This document shows, in pieces, positions 1 through 9,320 of a stretch of DNA of 64,000 nt. Within the stretch, counting starts at the first letter, position 1. The number at the start of each line of letters is the position of its first letter. The DNA is taken from positions 24,654-88,653 of the forward strand of contig JAFEEI010000016.1 in the NCBI GenBank assembly GCA_018241205.1, in the 5' to 3' direction. The notes below the pieces were generated by a model. That model worked only from the letters and a program-made list of their open reading frames with translations. It was not told the origin of the DNA and ran no database searches. The position numbers were made by a program, and so were the translations under genes. Origin of the DNA: Pseudomonadota bacterium. Its GTDB lineage: Bacteria; Pseudomonadota; Gammaproteobacteria; Burkholderiales; Nitrosomonadaceae.

Positions 1-1178
1 AAAGCTAACTCGGCATCGTTGCAAGCAGCCGACGCACGGAGCAGCGCGAGAGGTGATGGGGTTCCCTCTACCCGTATTTCTGAGTTTCCGACAAAGAATG
101 TTCCCTCGGTTGAATAACCTTCGCCAGTAATGCGATACAAATTATCTGCCGTAACTAATTTGCAAGCGGTCATTTCACCCATCGTCAGGGTACCTGTCTT
201 GTCCGTGCAAATGACCTGAGCGCGGCCTAATGTTTCAATCGAAGCCAGGCGCCGCACCAATGCATTCCTTCGCACCATGCGCTGTACACCCAAGGCAAGC
301 GCGATAGTCACTACCGCCGGTAATCCCTCGGGGATAGCAGCAACGGCGAGACTCACCGTGCTTAAGAAAAGCTCAAATGGCGCTATCCCCCGCAATAATC
401 CTAAGCCGAAAATCAGTGCGACAATGCTGAAACAGGCCAGCAATAGCATACGCCCTACCCGGTCGAGCTGGGCTTGCAACGGAGTTTTTCCACTTTCGGC
501 AGTTTCCAGCAGTTTAGCGATATGGCCAAGTTCCGTTTCCATGCCGACATTAACCACCAACGCGCGACCGGAACCGCCTGTTACACTGGTACCGAGAAAA
601 ACCATATTTTTTCGCTCGGCCAAAGCTGTTTCCGGAGGCAAATTATCAGTAAATTTATTTACAGCTTGCGATTCACCAGTAAGCGGTGCTTCGTTGATGC
701 GGAGAACAGAGGCTTGAATCAAGCGGGCATCCGCAGTGACCAGATCTCCTCCTTCAAGCAACAGAATATCGCCCGGTACGATTTCGGTTGCAGCAATCAC
801 CACGCTACGACTATTGCGCACTACGCGACAATGAGGCGCTACCATATCAGCCAAAGCGGCAGCAGCCTTTTCGGCACGATATTCTTGAATGAAACCAATC
901 AGCGCATTCAATATTACGATGGCAATAATGGCGATGCCATCAATGTTTTCACCCAGCGCTGTTGAAACAACTGCTGCGCCAATCAATACCCAGATAACCA
1001 GGCTTTTAAACTGACTTGCAAAAATTGCCAAGGCTGAAAATCGCTTACCCTTTCGTAGTTTATTAGGCCCATTCCGTGCGAGACGAGCAGCCACTTCCTC
1101 ATCGGTAAGTCCCCGCTCCACATCGGTTGCAATGAGGTGTTCGAGTTCGGCTATTGATTGGCTATGCCATGCATTCAT
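1..1178 (-). CDS. P2-type cation-transporting ATPase, N-terminal part (cut by window edge)
   Basis: Only the first 392 codons are inside the window. The product is an inner-membrane pump that uses ATP to move a cation. Seen in order: a cation-ATPase N-terminal domain (residues about 1-60), a pair of membrane helices (about 60-100), the actuator motif LTGES (about 165), PEGLP in the fourth helix (about 282-286) and the phosphorylation motif DKTGTLT (325-331). PEGLP rather than CPC/CPH in helix 4 places it with Ca2+/H+/Na+ type pumps, not with copper P1B ATPases, and no N-terminal CxxC metal domain is present. This is unexpected because it is the last visible gene of a copper-efflux operon. Its ATG overlaps the methyltransferase stop as ATGA, so the two are probably translationally coupled. 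Ion specificity cannot be read from this part. Confidence 0.9.
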   Translation of the reverse strand, partial: MNAWHSQSIAELEHLIATDVERGLTDEEVAARLARNGPNKLRKGKRFSALAIFASQFKSLVIWVLIGAAVVSTALGENIDGIAIIAIVILNALIGFIQEYRAEKAAAALADMVAPHCRVVRNSRSVVIAATEIVPGDILLLEGGDLVTADARLIQASVLRINEAPLTGESQAVNKFTDNLPPETALAERKNMVFLGTSVTGGSGRALVVNVGMETELGHIAKLLETAESGKTPLQAQLDRVGRMLLLACFSIVALIFGLGLLRGIAPFELFLSTVSLAVAAIPEGLPAVVTIALALGVQRMVRRNALVRRLASIETLGRAQVICTDKTGTLTMGEMTACKLVTADNLYRITGEGYSTEGTFFVGNSEIRVEGTPSPLALLRASAACNDAELA

Positions 1179-1834
1179 AGCTCATTTCTTATTGGTTTGC
1201 AGGCGCGGTATAAAGCGATGGCTCCGACCACTGTGCGATAACGGGCAGTCTCCTCCACTGGATGGAATCCGGCATCTGCTATAAAAACCGGCAATAAACC
1301 CAGAATGTTATCGTGAACCTCTTCAGCCCAACGCATTACCAGAGAGATTAGCCACATAACTGAATCGTACGGTTTGCCGAAATCCGCAATATGCAACTCG
1401 CCATCGGGCTTCAATACGCGAAATGCTTCCCTGAGTGCTTGCTGTTTATCTTGCCGCATCAAATGATGCAACATCAGGCTAGCAAAAACGTGATCAAAGC
1501 TTTCGTCCGGATAGGGCAAACAAGTCGCCGTACCCTGTTGCAGGACGATAGTCACTCCTGTTTGCTCGGCCTTCCTTCGTGCGATGTCCAATATCTGGGG
1601 ATCCATATCAAGACCATTTACTCCGGCATCCGGTTGAATTTGTTTGATCATCAGAGTGAGCGTGCCCGTACCGCAACCCGCATCCAGCACATCTTGGCCG
1701 GGCTGGATGCGGGCTTGCGCGATCAATGCAGTCTTAATTCTCGATTCAGGAAATAAGCGCCGCATTATCGGATCGTACCAACGCGTCAACCAGTGGAAAT
1801 GAAACGCCGGAATATAATGAGGATGTTTCTTCAT
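1175..1834 (-). CDS. class I SAM-dependent methyltransferase (UbiE-like)
   Basis: A 219-residue cytosolic methyltransferase. The SAM-binding motif I, VLDAGCGTGTLTL, is at residues 49-61, followed by an acidic ribose-binding position (LDMDPQ) and a post-motif region with HVFASLMLHHL, as in UbiE/COQ5-type enzymes. The start overlaps the cusA stop by ATGA and its stop overlaps the start of the downstream P-type ATPase, so it sits inside the copper operon. The substrate is unknown; quinone methylation is unlikely to be its role here, since nothing else of that pathway is nearby. It may act on metal-stress products, but that is a guess from position only. Confidence 0.85.
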   Translation of the reverse strand: MKKHPHYIPAFHFHWLTRWYDPIMRRLFPESRIKTALIAQARIQPGQDVLDAGCGTGTLTLMIKQIQPDAGVNGLDMDPQILDIARRKAEQTGVTIVLQQGTATCLPYPDESFDHVFASLMLHHLMRQDKQQALREAFRVLKPDGELHIADFGKPYDSVMWLISLVMRWAEEVHDNILGLLPVFIADAGFHPVEETARYRTVVGAIALYRACKPIRNEL

Positions 1835-4800
1835 GACAAACCTCTCATCTTTTCCGTTTTAAGTGAATGCCGAATTGAGATTTCCTTCACAAGCGCATAG
1901 ACTGCGGGAAATACGATCAATGTTAGTACTGTAGCGGAAACCATACCGCCCACCATCGGGGCAGAAATGCGCCGGATCACTTCGGAACCTGTGCCGCTGC
2001 TGAACATAACCGGAAGCAGGCCCAAGACGCTTCCCGCGATAGTCATCATCACGGGTCGTATTCGATATACCGCCCCTTGCACTACCGCCTCGTAAAGATC
2101 CTCGACGGTGACTTTGCTGCCAGCAGCCTCGCGTTTTGCAGTCACATCTTTGAGCGCTTGATCAAGGAACTCGAGCATGACCATTCCTGATTCAGCCGCA
2201 ATACCGATGAGGCCGATGAAGCCAATCGCTGCTGCGATGCTCATGTTGTAGTCGAGCCAATACATCAGCCAGATACCCCCGACTACGGAAAAAGGTACCG
2301 ATAGCATAACTATCAATGTCTCAGTGAGACGATTGAAATTCAGATACACAAGCAGGAATACCATCAGGAGAGTGAATGGCACCACCACTTTCAGTTTCTC
2401 GGTGGCCCGCTCCATGTATTCGAATTGCCCGCTCCAGGTGGCATAGTATCCGGAAGGAAATTGCACTTGTTCGCGCACTGCTTTCTGTCCGGCTGCAACG
2501 TAGCTTCCGATGTCTCGATCGCGAATGTCAACAAAAATATATGCGGACAGTAGTGCATTCTCCGTACGGATACTCGGCGCGCCTTTGACAAGGCTGATCC
2601 GTGCAAGCTGGCCAAGCGGAATCATCGTCGCTCCCATGGTTGGAACCAGCACCTGAGTAGCGATTGCCTGCGGATCGCTGCGTAGCTCGCGTGGATACCG
2701 TACGGTAACACCAAAGCGTTCCCGGCCTTCAACCGTGGTCGTCACCATCTCGCCGCCAAGCGCTGCTGAAATCACAGACAATAAATCGCCGACAGCCAAT
2801 CCATATCGGGCAAGTTCAAGACGATCCGGCTCAACATCAAGATAGTAGCCACCGGTCGTGCGTTCCGCATAGGCGCTACTGGTTCCTGGCACTGTTTTTA
2901 CAGCTGCCTCAATCTGCTTGGCAAGTTTTTCAATCTCGCCCAAATCCTTGCCGAACACTTTGATTCCGACGGGTGTGCGTATGCCGGTGGCAAGCATATC
3001 GTTCCTATTTTTGATCGGCATCGTCCAGGCATTACTGACTCCTGGCATTTGTAATGCTTGATCCAATTCGGCGATCAACTTGTCGATGGTCATGCCTGGA
3101 CGCCATTCGCTTTCCGGTTTCAAATTAATGATGGTTTCAGTCATTTCCAGCGGCGCTGGATCAGTAGCGGTATTCGCACGTCCGGCTTTGCCCAATACCG
3201 ATGCCACCTCGGGAAAACTTTTAATGATTTTATTCTGTGTTTGCAGGATTTCTCCAGCCTTGGTTACGGAAATACCCGGAAGTGTCACTGGCATGTAAAG
3301 CAGCGTGCCTTCATTCAATGTTGGCATAAATTCTGTTCCCAGCCTGAGCGTTGGATAGACAGTAACCCCGACCACCACGATGGCTGCCATGACAATGACT
3401 TTTTTCCACTGTAACACTCTTGCCATTACAGGCCGATAGAGCTGGATCATGATCCGGCCCAACGGATTGTCTTGTTCGCGCGGAATGCGGCCACGGAGCA
3501 GAAGCAGAATCAGAGCCGGTACCAAAGTGATCGAAAGCAGCGCAGCACCTGCCATGGCAAACGTTTTGGTATAGGCGAGTGGGTGAAACATGCGTCCTTC
3601 CTGTGCTTCAAGCACAAACACCGGCAGAAACGATACTGTGATAATCAACAGGCTGAAGAACAGCGGTGGACCGACTTCCTTACAGGCTGCAATGACAGCC
3701 TCCGTGCGAGATTCATCGGGAGCAAGGCGCGCAAGGTGTTTATGCGCATTTTCAACCATGACGATGGCAGCATCGGTCATTTCTGCGATCGCAAGTGCTA
3801 TCCCTGCGAGACTCATGATGTTGGAATTGATACCGAGGTGAAACATCGCAATGAAGGCGATCAACACACCGATCGGAAGCATGATGATCGCCACTAGCGC
3901 ACTGCGCACATGCATGAGAAAAACCACACATACCAGCGCCACGATTACGATCTGTTCGATAAATACTTCGTTTAGCGTCGCGATGGCGCGATGAATCAAT
4001 TCTGATCGGTCGTAGACAGGTTGAATCGAGACGCCTTCCGGTAAACCAGATGCGATTTCGTCGATCTTTTTTTCGAGATTATGGGTAACATTGAGAGCAT
4101 TTTCACCATGCCGAGCCACTGCGATACCCGAAACAACCTCTCCTTCTCCGTTGAGTTCGGTGATGCCACGGCGCTCATCAGGTACTAATTCCACCCGGGC
4201 AATATGGCGCAGCAATACCGGCATACCCTCGTGTGCCTTCACAACCAGATTTTCAAGATCACTAATTCCGCGTAGATAGCCCTTACCGCGAACCATATAC
4301 TCAGTTTCCGCCAGCTCGATCACACGTCCCCCGACATCGCGGTTGCTGGAGGCGATAACATCGGAGATTGTTTTGAGTGATATTCCGTAGGCTTGGAGGC
4401 GTCGTGGATCTACGGTAACTTGGTAGTTTTTTACAAACCCGCCTACACTCGCCACTTCCGACACACCGTGTGTTGCAGTCAACTGGTATCGCAGAAACCA
4501 GTCCTGAATCGCGCGCAATTCGTCGAGTGCGCGATTCTTGGCAACTAGCACATATTGGTAAACCCAACCGACTCCCGTTGCATCCGGGCCGAGCGAAGGT
4601 CTGACATTTTCTGGTAACCGGCTTGCCGCGAAGCTCAGATATTCCAGTACTCGCGAACGTGCCCAGTAGATGTCGGTTCCATCTTCAAAGATGACGTACA
4701 CAAACGATACACCAAAATTTGATATTCCTCTGACAACTTTTGATTTTGGCACACTTAACATAGCTGTGGTCAATGGATAAGTAACCTGGTCTTCGACCAC

Positions 4801-4977
4801 CTGTGGCGCCTGTCCAGGATATTCCGTGTAAATGATGACCTGTGCGTCCGATAAGTCTGGTATTGCGTCGATAGGCGTCTTCAATACTGAATACACGCCC
4901 CAAGCTACCACAAAAAAAGTTCCAAGTAGTACCAGGAAGACATTCCGTACCGACCATTCGATTATATTGCCAACCAT
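1831..4977 (-). CDS. cusA: CusA-type copper/silver RND efflux pump
   Basis: A 1048-residue inner-membrane proton antiporter of the heavy-metal RND family (HME) that drives Cu(I)/Ag(I) out through CusB and CusC. The three methionines that bind metal in E. coli CusA (M573, M623, M672) have counterparts at M562, M612 and M661 (contexts LLYMPVT, PLEMTET, NDMLATG), a constant offset of 11, which argues strongly for monovalent copper/silver rather than Co/Zn/Cd. The proton-relay aspartate lies in AEMTDAAIVMVEN (D402). I chose the ATG at 4977 because a GGAGG-like site lies just before it, inside the end of cusB, and the protein then begins MVGNIIEWSVRN as family members do; the reading frame is open further upstream to 5079. 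The gap to cusB is one base. Confidence 0.95.
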   Translation of the reverse strand: MVGNIIEWSVRNVFLVLLGTFFVVAWGVYSVLKTPIDAIPDLSDAQVIIYTEYPGQAPQVVEDQVTYPLTTAMLSVPKSKVVRGISNFGVSFVYVIFEDGTDIYWARSRVLEYLSFAASRLPENVRPSLGPDATGVGWVYQYVLVAKNRALDELRAIQDWFLRYQLTATHGVSEVASVGGFVKNYQVTVDPRRLQAYGISLKTISDVIASSNRDVGGRVIELAETEYMVRGKGYLRGISDLENLVVKAHEGMPVLLRHIARVELVPDERRGITELNGEGEVVSGIAVARHGENALNVTHNLEKKIDEIASGLPEGVSIQPVYDRSELIHRAIATLNEVFIEQIVIVALVCVVFLMHVRSALVAIIMLPIGVLIAFIAMFHLGINSNIMSLAGIALAIAEMTDAAIVMVENAHKHLARLAPDESRTEAVIAACKEVGPPLFFSLLIITVSFLPVFVLEAQEGRMFHPLAYTKTFAMAGAALLSITLVPALILLLLRGRIPREQDNPLGRIMIQLYRPVMARVLQWKKVIVMAAIVVVGVTVYPTLRLGTEFMPTLNEGTLLYMPVTLPGISVTKAGEILQTQNKIIKSFPEVASVLGKAGRANTATDPAPLEMTETIINLKPESEWRPGMTIDKLIAELDQALQMPGVSNAWTMPIKNRNDMLATGIRTPVGIKVFGKDLGEIEKLAKQIEAAVKTVPGTSSAYAERTTGGYYLDVEPDRLELARYGLAVGDLLSVISAALGGEMVTTTVEGRERFGVTVRYPRELRSDPQAIATQVLVPTMGATMIPLGQLARISLVKGAPSIRTENALLSAYIFVDIRDRDIGSYVAAGQKAVREQVQFPSGYYATWSGQFEYMERATEKLKVVVPFTLLMVFLLVYLNFNRLTETLIVMLSVPFSVVGGIWLMYWLDYNMSIAAAIGFIGLIGIAAESGMVMLEFLDQALKDVTAKREAAGSKVTVEDLYEAVVQGAVYRIRPVMMTIAGSVLGLLPVMFSSGTGSEVIRRISAPMVGGMVSATVLTLIVFPAVYALVKEISIRHSLKTEKMRGLS

Positions 4978-4978
4978 T

Positions 4979-6571
4979 TTAGTGTCCTCCGTGAGCAGTG
5001 GTGCCAAGGCTGAGATCTGCTGGCTGAATGTGCACGATGATATATTCACCGGCTGATTCCTCGGTGATTTCGAATGCAACCTTTTGCCCGGGCTTTAATG
5101 AACGAAGTAACGCTGGATCAGAAACGCGGAAATCCATCGTCATTGCTGGCCATTGAAGACTAGCAATTGGGCCATGCGCAAGTGTGACCGTTGCATGCGC
5201 AAAATCCATAGCATTGATGGTTCCTTCACCACGATGAGTTTTTGACGGCGATGCCTTAACAAACGAGTCAGTTCCAGTTTCTTTTTTCTCGTCCGGTAGC
5301 TGATGGCCTCCGTGACCAAAGCCACTCAGAACCGCCTTGAGATTACTTTCCGCATCAATTAGGAAATTAGCTTTAACCACAACGGTTTCCCCAGCATTAA
5401 TTCCCCCCAACACCTCAGCATAACCGTCGGCATGCATGCCCAGCTTTACTGTACGCGGCTCAAATCGGCCTGCGCCGAGATCCACCAATACCACTCGGCG
5501 GGTGCCAGTATCCAGTACGGCTGAATCAGGTATTGCCAGTACCTTGTCTTTGCTATGAGATGAAGCGAACTCCACGCGCGCATACATGGCAGGTTTCAGC
5601 AGGCCATCGGGGTTGGGAAGCACAACACGCACGATAGCAGTACGCGTCTCCGGAGTTACTGTGGGATAAATGAAAGCGATTTCACCGTTGAATACTTTGT
5701 TTGGATAAGCTTCCACTCTGATTGTGGCCACCTGACCTTGATGCACCATTCCAAGATCCTGTTCAAATACATCAGCTAGCACCCATACACTGGATAAATC
5801 AGCAATCTGATAAAGCACTTCTCCCGGCATAAAGCGTTGACCCATTACAGCTTTCTTATCCAACACCACACCGTCAGCTTTAGAACGCAATGTCAAATAC
5901 TGCCGCACTTCGCCGGTTTGCTGCAGGCGTTGTAACTCGGTTTCCGCAATATCCCAATTACGTAGTTTCTGCAATGCACTGGCAACCAATCGTTGCATGG
6001 AGGCCTGCACATCGGAATCGCTATCAGCGGTGGATTGCAATCCTCTTATCGCAATCAAGTATTCTTGTTGTGCTGTAATCAAATCAGGACTGTATACATC
6101 CATTAACGCATCGCCTTTTTTCACTGCCTGACCCGTAGTGTTTACATAGAGCTGCTGGATCCAACCCTCAAATTTGGTCACTAATGTGTATAATTTGCGT
6201 TCATCTGCCTGTATCGTTGCTACGGCCCTGATAGTGCGAGTCAGTTCACGTAATGTTGCGGTTTCAGTCAGTACCCCTAGCGTTTGTATTTTTTCGGTAC
6301 TTATTTTCACGATAGTTTGATCCGAAGGAGATTCTTCGCCTTCATAAACCGGCAGATAATCCATTCCCATTGGATCTTTTTTGGGTACCGGGGAAGTATC
6401 TGGCAAACCCATTGGGTTGCGATAATATAAAATCTTTTTTTCGGTGCTCGTTGCTGCGGATAAAGCAACATCGGATGATCTTTGTGATTGCGTACTACCC
6501 CACCAATAACTTGCAAACAGTGCAGTTGTAATCGCAACTCCAACCATAATTAGTTTAACGACGGATTTCAT
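4979..6571 (-). CDS. cusB: CusB-type periplasmic adaptor with C-terminal CusF domain
   Basis: Membrane-fusion protein that links CusA to the outer-membrane channel. It has an N-terminal membrane anchor (about residues 5-25), a heavy-metal-binding YHS-like motif (about 49-76, with YRNPMG and KKDPMGMDY), then the usual hairpin, lipoyl and beta-barrel regions. From about residue 446 to 515 a complete CusF-like copper-binding domain is fused on, with the W-x2-M-x-M signature in QWPAMTMDF. Such CusB-CusF fusions would hand Cu(I) directly to the pump (inference). I prefer the ATG at 6571, which has GGAG seven bases upstream, to the one at 6583. It lies 24 bases after cusC and one base before cusA. 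Confidence 0.93.
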   Translation of the reverse strand: MKSVVKLIMVGVAITTALFASYWWGSTQSQRSSDVALSAATSTEKKILYYRNPMGLPDTSPVPKKDPMGMDYLPVYEGEESPSDQTIVKISTEKIQTLGVLTETATLRELTRTIRAVATIQADERKLYTLVTKFEGWIQQLYVNTTGQAVKKGDALMDVYSPDLITAQQEYLIAIRGLQSTADSDSDVQASMQRLVASALQKLRNWDIAETELQRLQQTGEVRQYLTLRSKADGVVLDKKAVMGQRFMPGEVLYQIADLSSVWVLADVFEQDLGMVHQGQVATIRVEAYPNKVFNGEIAFIYPTVTPETRTAIVRVVLPNPDGLLKPAMYARVEFASSHSKDKVLAIPDSAVLDTGTRRVVLVDLGAGRFEPRTVKLGMHADGYAEVLGGINAGETVVVKANFLIDAESNLKAVLSGFGHGGHQLPDEKKETGTDSFVKASPSKTHRGEGTINAMDFAHATVTLAHGPIASLQWPAMTMDFRVSDPALLRSLKPGQKVAFEITEESAGEYIIVHIQPADLSLGTTAHGGH

Positions 6572-6595
6572 AGGAATCTCCATAATCGATAACAG

Positions 6596-7942
6596 TTAAT
6601 GCTGCTTCTTGCCAGCCAGTAAATCAATCTCCGCCACTGCTTTGTTGTAATTCGCCATCGCGGTAATGAGATTGGCCTCAAAATCAAATACTGTCATCTG
6701 ATTATCGAGCAATGTCAGAAAATCAACCCGGTTCACCTGATAAGCAGCCAATGCGGATTCAACCGTCAATTTCGCTTGTGGCAAAATGACGGTTTGATAG
6801 AGCTTGACCGATTTCAGGCTTTGCTCGGCGATGGCGATTTGCTGACGCAGTCTTGCCGTAACTTCATTACTTTGCGCTTGATACAGACTGACTGTTTGAT
6901 CACGCATTGCCTGTGATTCCATGATGCGAGGCTCAATTTTATTGCCGCGCCATACCGGCAGATTAACCGCCACAGTCATACTGACCATGTCGTCGCGTCT
7001 CGTACCGTCCATCATGTTGTCTCGCTGACCATACGAAAGTCGCACGTCAAAATCCGGATAGTAGGCCCTACGTGCCAAATCAACAGATTTCTCATTACGT
7101 GCAATCAGGCTTTGCAATGCAAGCAATTGCGGGCGTTGCGTTAGAGCTTCTTGTTGTAATGCCTCCAAATTCAAAGGCACTTCTTGAATTTGTAGTGGTA
7201 CCGGAACCGGAATCTCGCCTTTCATGTTGCGTCCCAGAGTGCGAATCAGTTCCGCTTCCAACACTGGCTGTTCGCGCGCCAATCCCAACAATCTGTCCAG
7301 CATTCTCGATACTTGTGTTTGTGCTTTCAGCACATCCGCCTGACTGCCTTGTCCAACTTGGTAGCGTTCTTCAGCAATGCGCAGAAAACGTTCGAGTGTT
7401 TGTTTATTTTTTTCAACCAATTTGATCATTTCCAGCGTAAGCCCGAGATCAAAGTAAGCTGTTTTAAGATCGTGCACAACGCGATTAACCGTTTCATGAT
7501 AGCCCTGTTCAATGGCTTCGGCATCCTTGGCGGCAACATCTTTACGCAAACCTCGCTTTCCCGGAAAAGGCAGCCGCTGAGATAGACCGATCATTTTCAT
7601 GGTCATATCCTCGCGGTTGAATGGTGAAGATGCCAACGGTGCATTGATCACACCAGCCTCAAGCATGGGATCATCCAAAGCTTCCGCTGGCGATACTCTC
7701 TGCTGAGCGGCTTCACGTTCTTGATACGCAGCCTGAATCTCCGGATTATTTTCCAGTGCTTCTGCAATCAAACTCGGGAGCAGCGTCACGTTGTGGGAGT
7801 GGGATGCTGCTAAGGTTTTCTGCGGAATAGACTGTGCAAAAATTGCTGTGCCAGCCTTGTTTAAACTATCTTCCTTCCCCTGAACATTTGCCGGAAGTGC
7901 GGTAACAGCAAGCACTACCGCAACAATTCTGCCGGTAATCAC
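6596..7942 (-). CDS. cusC: CusC-type outer-membrane efflux channel (TolC family)
   Basis: A 448-residue outer-membrane factor that completes the copper/silver efflux complex. A signal peptide is visible (residues about 1-22), followed by two repeats of the outer-membrane efflux domain rich in long helical stretches, for example EQPVLEAELIRTLG and VTARLRQQIAIAEQSLKSV. The start is GTG and overlaps the stop of the upstream CusF-like gene as GTGA, so coupling is likely. There is no lipobox, unlike E. coli CusC. The assignment to copper rests on its neighbours; the protein family alone does not show substrate. Confidence 0.92.
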   Translation of the reverse strand: MITGRIVAVVLAVTALPANVQGKEDSLNKAGTAIFAQSIPQKTLAASHSHNVTLLPSLIAEALENNPEIQAAYQEREAAQQRVSPAEALDDPMLEAGVINAPLASSPFNREDMTMKMIGLSQRLPFPGKRGLRKDVAAKDAEAIEQGYHETVNRVVHDLKTAYFDLGLTLEMIKLVEKNKQTLERFLRIAEERYQVGQGSQADVLKAQTQVSRMLDRLLGLAREQPVLEAELIRTLGRNMKGEIPVPVPLQIQEVPLNLEALQQEALTQRPQLLALQSLIARNEKSVDLARRAYYPDFDVRLSYGQRDNMMDGTRRDDMVSMTVAVNLPVWRGNKIEPRIMESQAMRDQTVSLYQAQSNEVTARLRQQIAIAEQSLKSVKLYQTVILPQAKLTVESALAAYQVNRVDFLTLLDNQMTVFDFEANLITAMANYNKAVAEIDLLAGKKQH

Positions 7943-8361
7943 TGCGAACTCCTAATGGAACTTTGCTTACTCAATTTTACGATGACGTAATCAGAAGCTT
8001 CTTTTTGAAGTAAGAATTCAACGGCATCTCCTTCTTTAATTTTGTTAATCAATGAACGTTCTTTCAGGCGAAAGGACATAGTCATTCTTGGCCAATTTAG
8101 TGCAGCGATCGGATCGTGATTTATTTTTATTGTGGCGTTGGTTTGATCGACCTGCAGCACCATACCCCTTGCAGAAATGAGATTGGAAGAAACAGGTGAT
8201 TCTTTATTGGATATTTGTTCCGAGCTGTAGTGTGTGTGATCAGTAGCGTCGGATGCTGAATTAATTGGACTTGATTGCGTGATCCGATCTGCAAGTGACA
8301 GAGCAGACATACAGGCAAGGATTAACGACAGTAGTAATTTAAAAGAAAATGAAAGGGACAT
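7939..8361 (-). CDS. cusF: CusF-like periplasmic copper chaperone
   Basis: A 140-residue exported protein: signal peptide to about residue 24, a variable linker with DHTHYSSEQ, then one CusF domain (about residues 62-135). The copper-binding set W90, M93 and M95 lies in NWPRMTMSF, the same pattern as in E. coli CusF where a tryptophan caps a Cu(I) bound by His and Met. It is the first gene of the efflux operon, with an AGGAGG site six bases before the ATG. A second CusF domain is fused to CusB downstream, so the locus carries two copies. Confidence 0.9.
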   Translation of the reverse strand: MSLSFSFKLLLSLILACMSALSLADRITQSSPINSASDATDHTHYSSEQISNKESPVSSNLISARGMVLQVDQTNATIKINHDPIAALNWPRMTMSFRLKERSLINKIKEGDAVEFLLQKEASDYVIVKLSKQSSIRSSQ

Positions 8362-8389
8362 ACTAACCTCCTAACTGTTGTATCACCAA

Positions 8390-8428
8390 AACTTATCAGT
8401 CTAGTGATAGACAAAATGGCAATAGCTT
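8390..8428 (-). promoter_or_regulatory. possible promoter of the cus operon
   Basis: Reading the minus strand, TTGCCA is followed after 18 bases by TGATAA, about 30 bases upstream of the cusF-like start. A short dyad, GCAAT-N9-ATTGC (8419-8437), overlaps the -35. Neither matches a CusR or CueR box that I recognise, and no regulator gene is adjacent. Low confidence. Confidence 0.3.
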
Positions 8429-8513
8429 GCGCATTGCAAAATCTTACGTAGCAATTACTTAAACGCAGGATTAATCTGAATTGAGATTTTTTGCCTGGAT
8501 TACAGGCGGATTT

Positions 8514-8897
8514 TTAAAGGGAGTTAGCTAGCGGAGGATGTTGCGGCTGTTCGGGTACAAATGAAATAAAACTTGGATTCAATGAAGTAATAGCGGAAGT
8601 GTCGTTAGTTTGCATAACAGCAGTATAGCCAGACAGGATCGGCGTATTACTGTATGCGTTACAAGAAGAGGTATCATCGCACGGCAGACTTGCTAACAAA
8701 TGATCGGTTGTATTATCTGCTGTTTGCTTATGACAAGCATCATGATGATGGCTGTCGATCATTGCCGTTGATTTGCCATAATCACTGTTGAAACTTTTTT
8801 CCTGTACACAAACTGATAAAACAGCAGCTACTACGGCTTGCAATGGCAGCCATAGCATAAAAAAAACCAATAGCCATTTACATATAGATAACTTCAT
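8514..8897 (-). CDS. small exported metal-associated protein, CzcI-like
   Basis: A 127-residue protein with an N-terminal export segment (WLLVFFMLWLPLQAVVAA, about residues 8-26) followed by cysteine and histidine groups, DSHHHDACHK and LPCDDTSSCN. The layout, a short LPLQ-containing signal and a Cys/His-rich tail just upstream of a metal RND operon, resembles CzcI-type proteins placed before czc/cus operons, whose exact role is not settled. It is transcribed in the same direction as the cus genes with a 152-base gap containing the proposed cus promoter. Similarity is by pattern only. Confidence 0.55.
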   Translation of the reverse strand: MKLSICKWLLVFFMLWLPLQAVVAAVLSVCVQEKSFNSDYGKSTAMIDSHHHDACHKQTADNTTDHLLASLPCDDTSSCNAYSNTPILSGYTAVMQTNDTSAITSLNPSFISFVPEQPQHPPLANSL

Positions 8898-8963
8898 CTT
8901 TCTATTATAAGCAGCTTCTAAGATTTTTGCTCAAAAAATAGATTCTATTTCATAGAGCAAATA

Positions 8964-9320
8964 TTATTTAATCTCCACAGTCATTTTGCGATGGGAATCG
9001 GCCATATCCATATTTGCTTTTGCAGCTTGCTCATAAGTACGGATTAAACCCTGGCACATTGATTCCATATCTAGGCCTTGTCTCCCGTAGTATTGGCTTT
9101 CTGCTTGATATTGCTTTAACATTTTTTGATGCTCATCCACTTTTGCTTGCATTTCTTTTGCAGTATCTTCATAGTGTTTAGCAAGTGCATTATGGTCAGT
9201 AGGAGTTTTTGCATTCTGAATAGCCTGAGTCATATCCATTGGGTGTGGATTCATTTGTGCACATGAAGCTAATAAACTTAATAAACCAACAGCAATTAAA
9301 ATTAAGATTTTGTTTTTCAC
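8964..9320 (-). CDS. small lipoprotein with a helical, Met-rich body
   Basis: A 118-residue predicted lipoprotein. The N-terminus is a type II signal with lipobox LLASC (Cys at about residue 20). The mature part is mostly polar helix (HYEDTAKEMQAKVDEHQKMLKQYQ) and looks coiled-coil forming, with scattered methionines (NPHPMDM, ANMDMADSHRKM) that could bind Cu(I). Position upstream of the CzcI-like gene suggests membership of the copper locus. I do not recognise a named family. Confidence 0.65.
   Translation of the reverse strand: MKNKILILIAVGLLSLLASCAQMNPHPMDMTQAIQNAKTPTDHNALAKHYEDTAKEMQAKVDEHQKMLKQYQAESQYYGRQGLDMESMCQGLIRTYEQAAKANMDMADSHRKMTVEIK

Noticed and set aside
474-965. Plus-strand frames opposite the P-type ATPase
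   Set aside because: The minus strand encodes conserved ATPase motifs (LTGES, PEGLP, DKTGTLT); the plus frames have none.
8478-8515. Hairpin GCCTG-GATTA-CAGGC flanked by T-runs before the cus genes
   Set aside because: On the minus strand, where the genes lie, the stem is followed by A, not T, so it would not end their transcripts; no plus-strand gene ends here.
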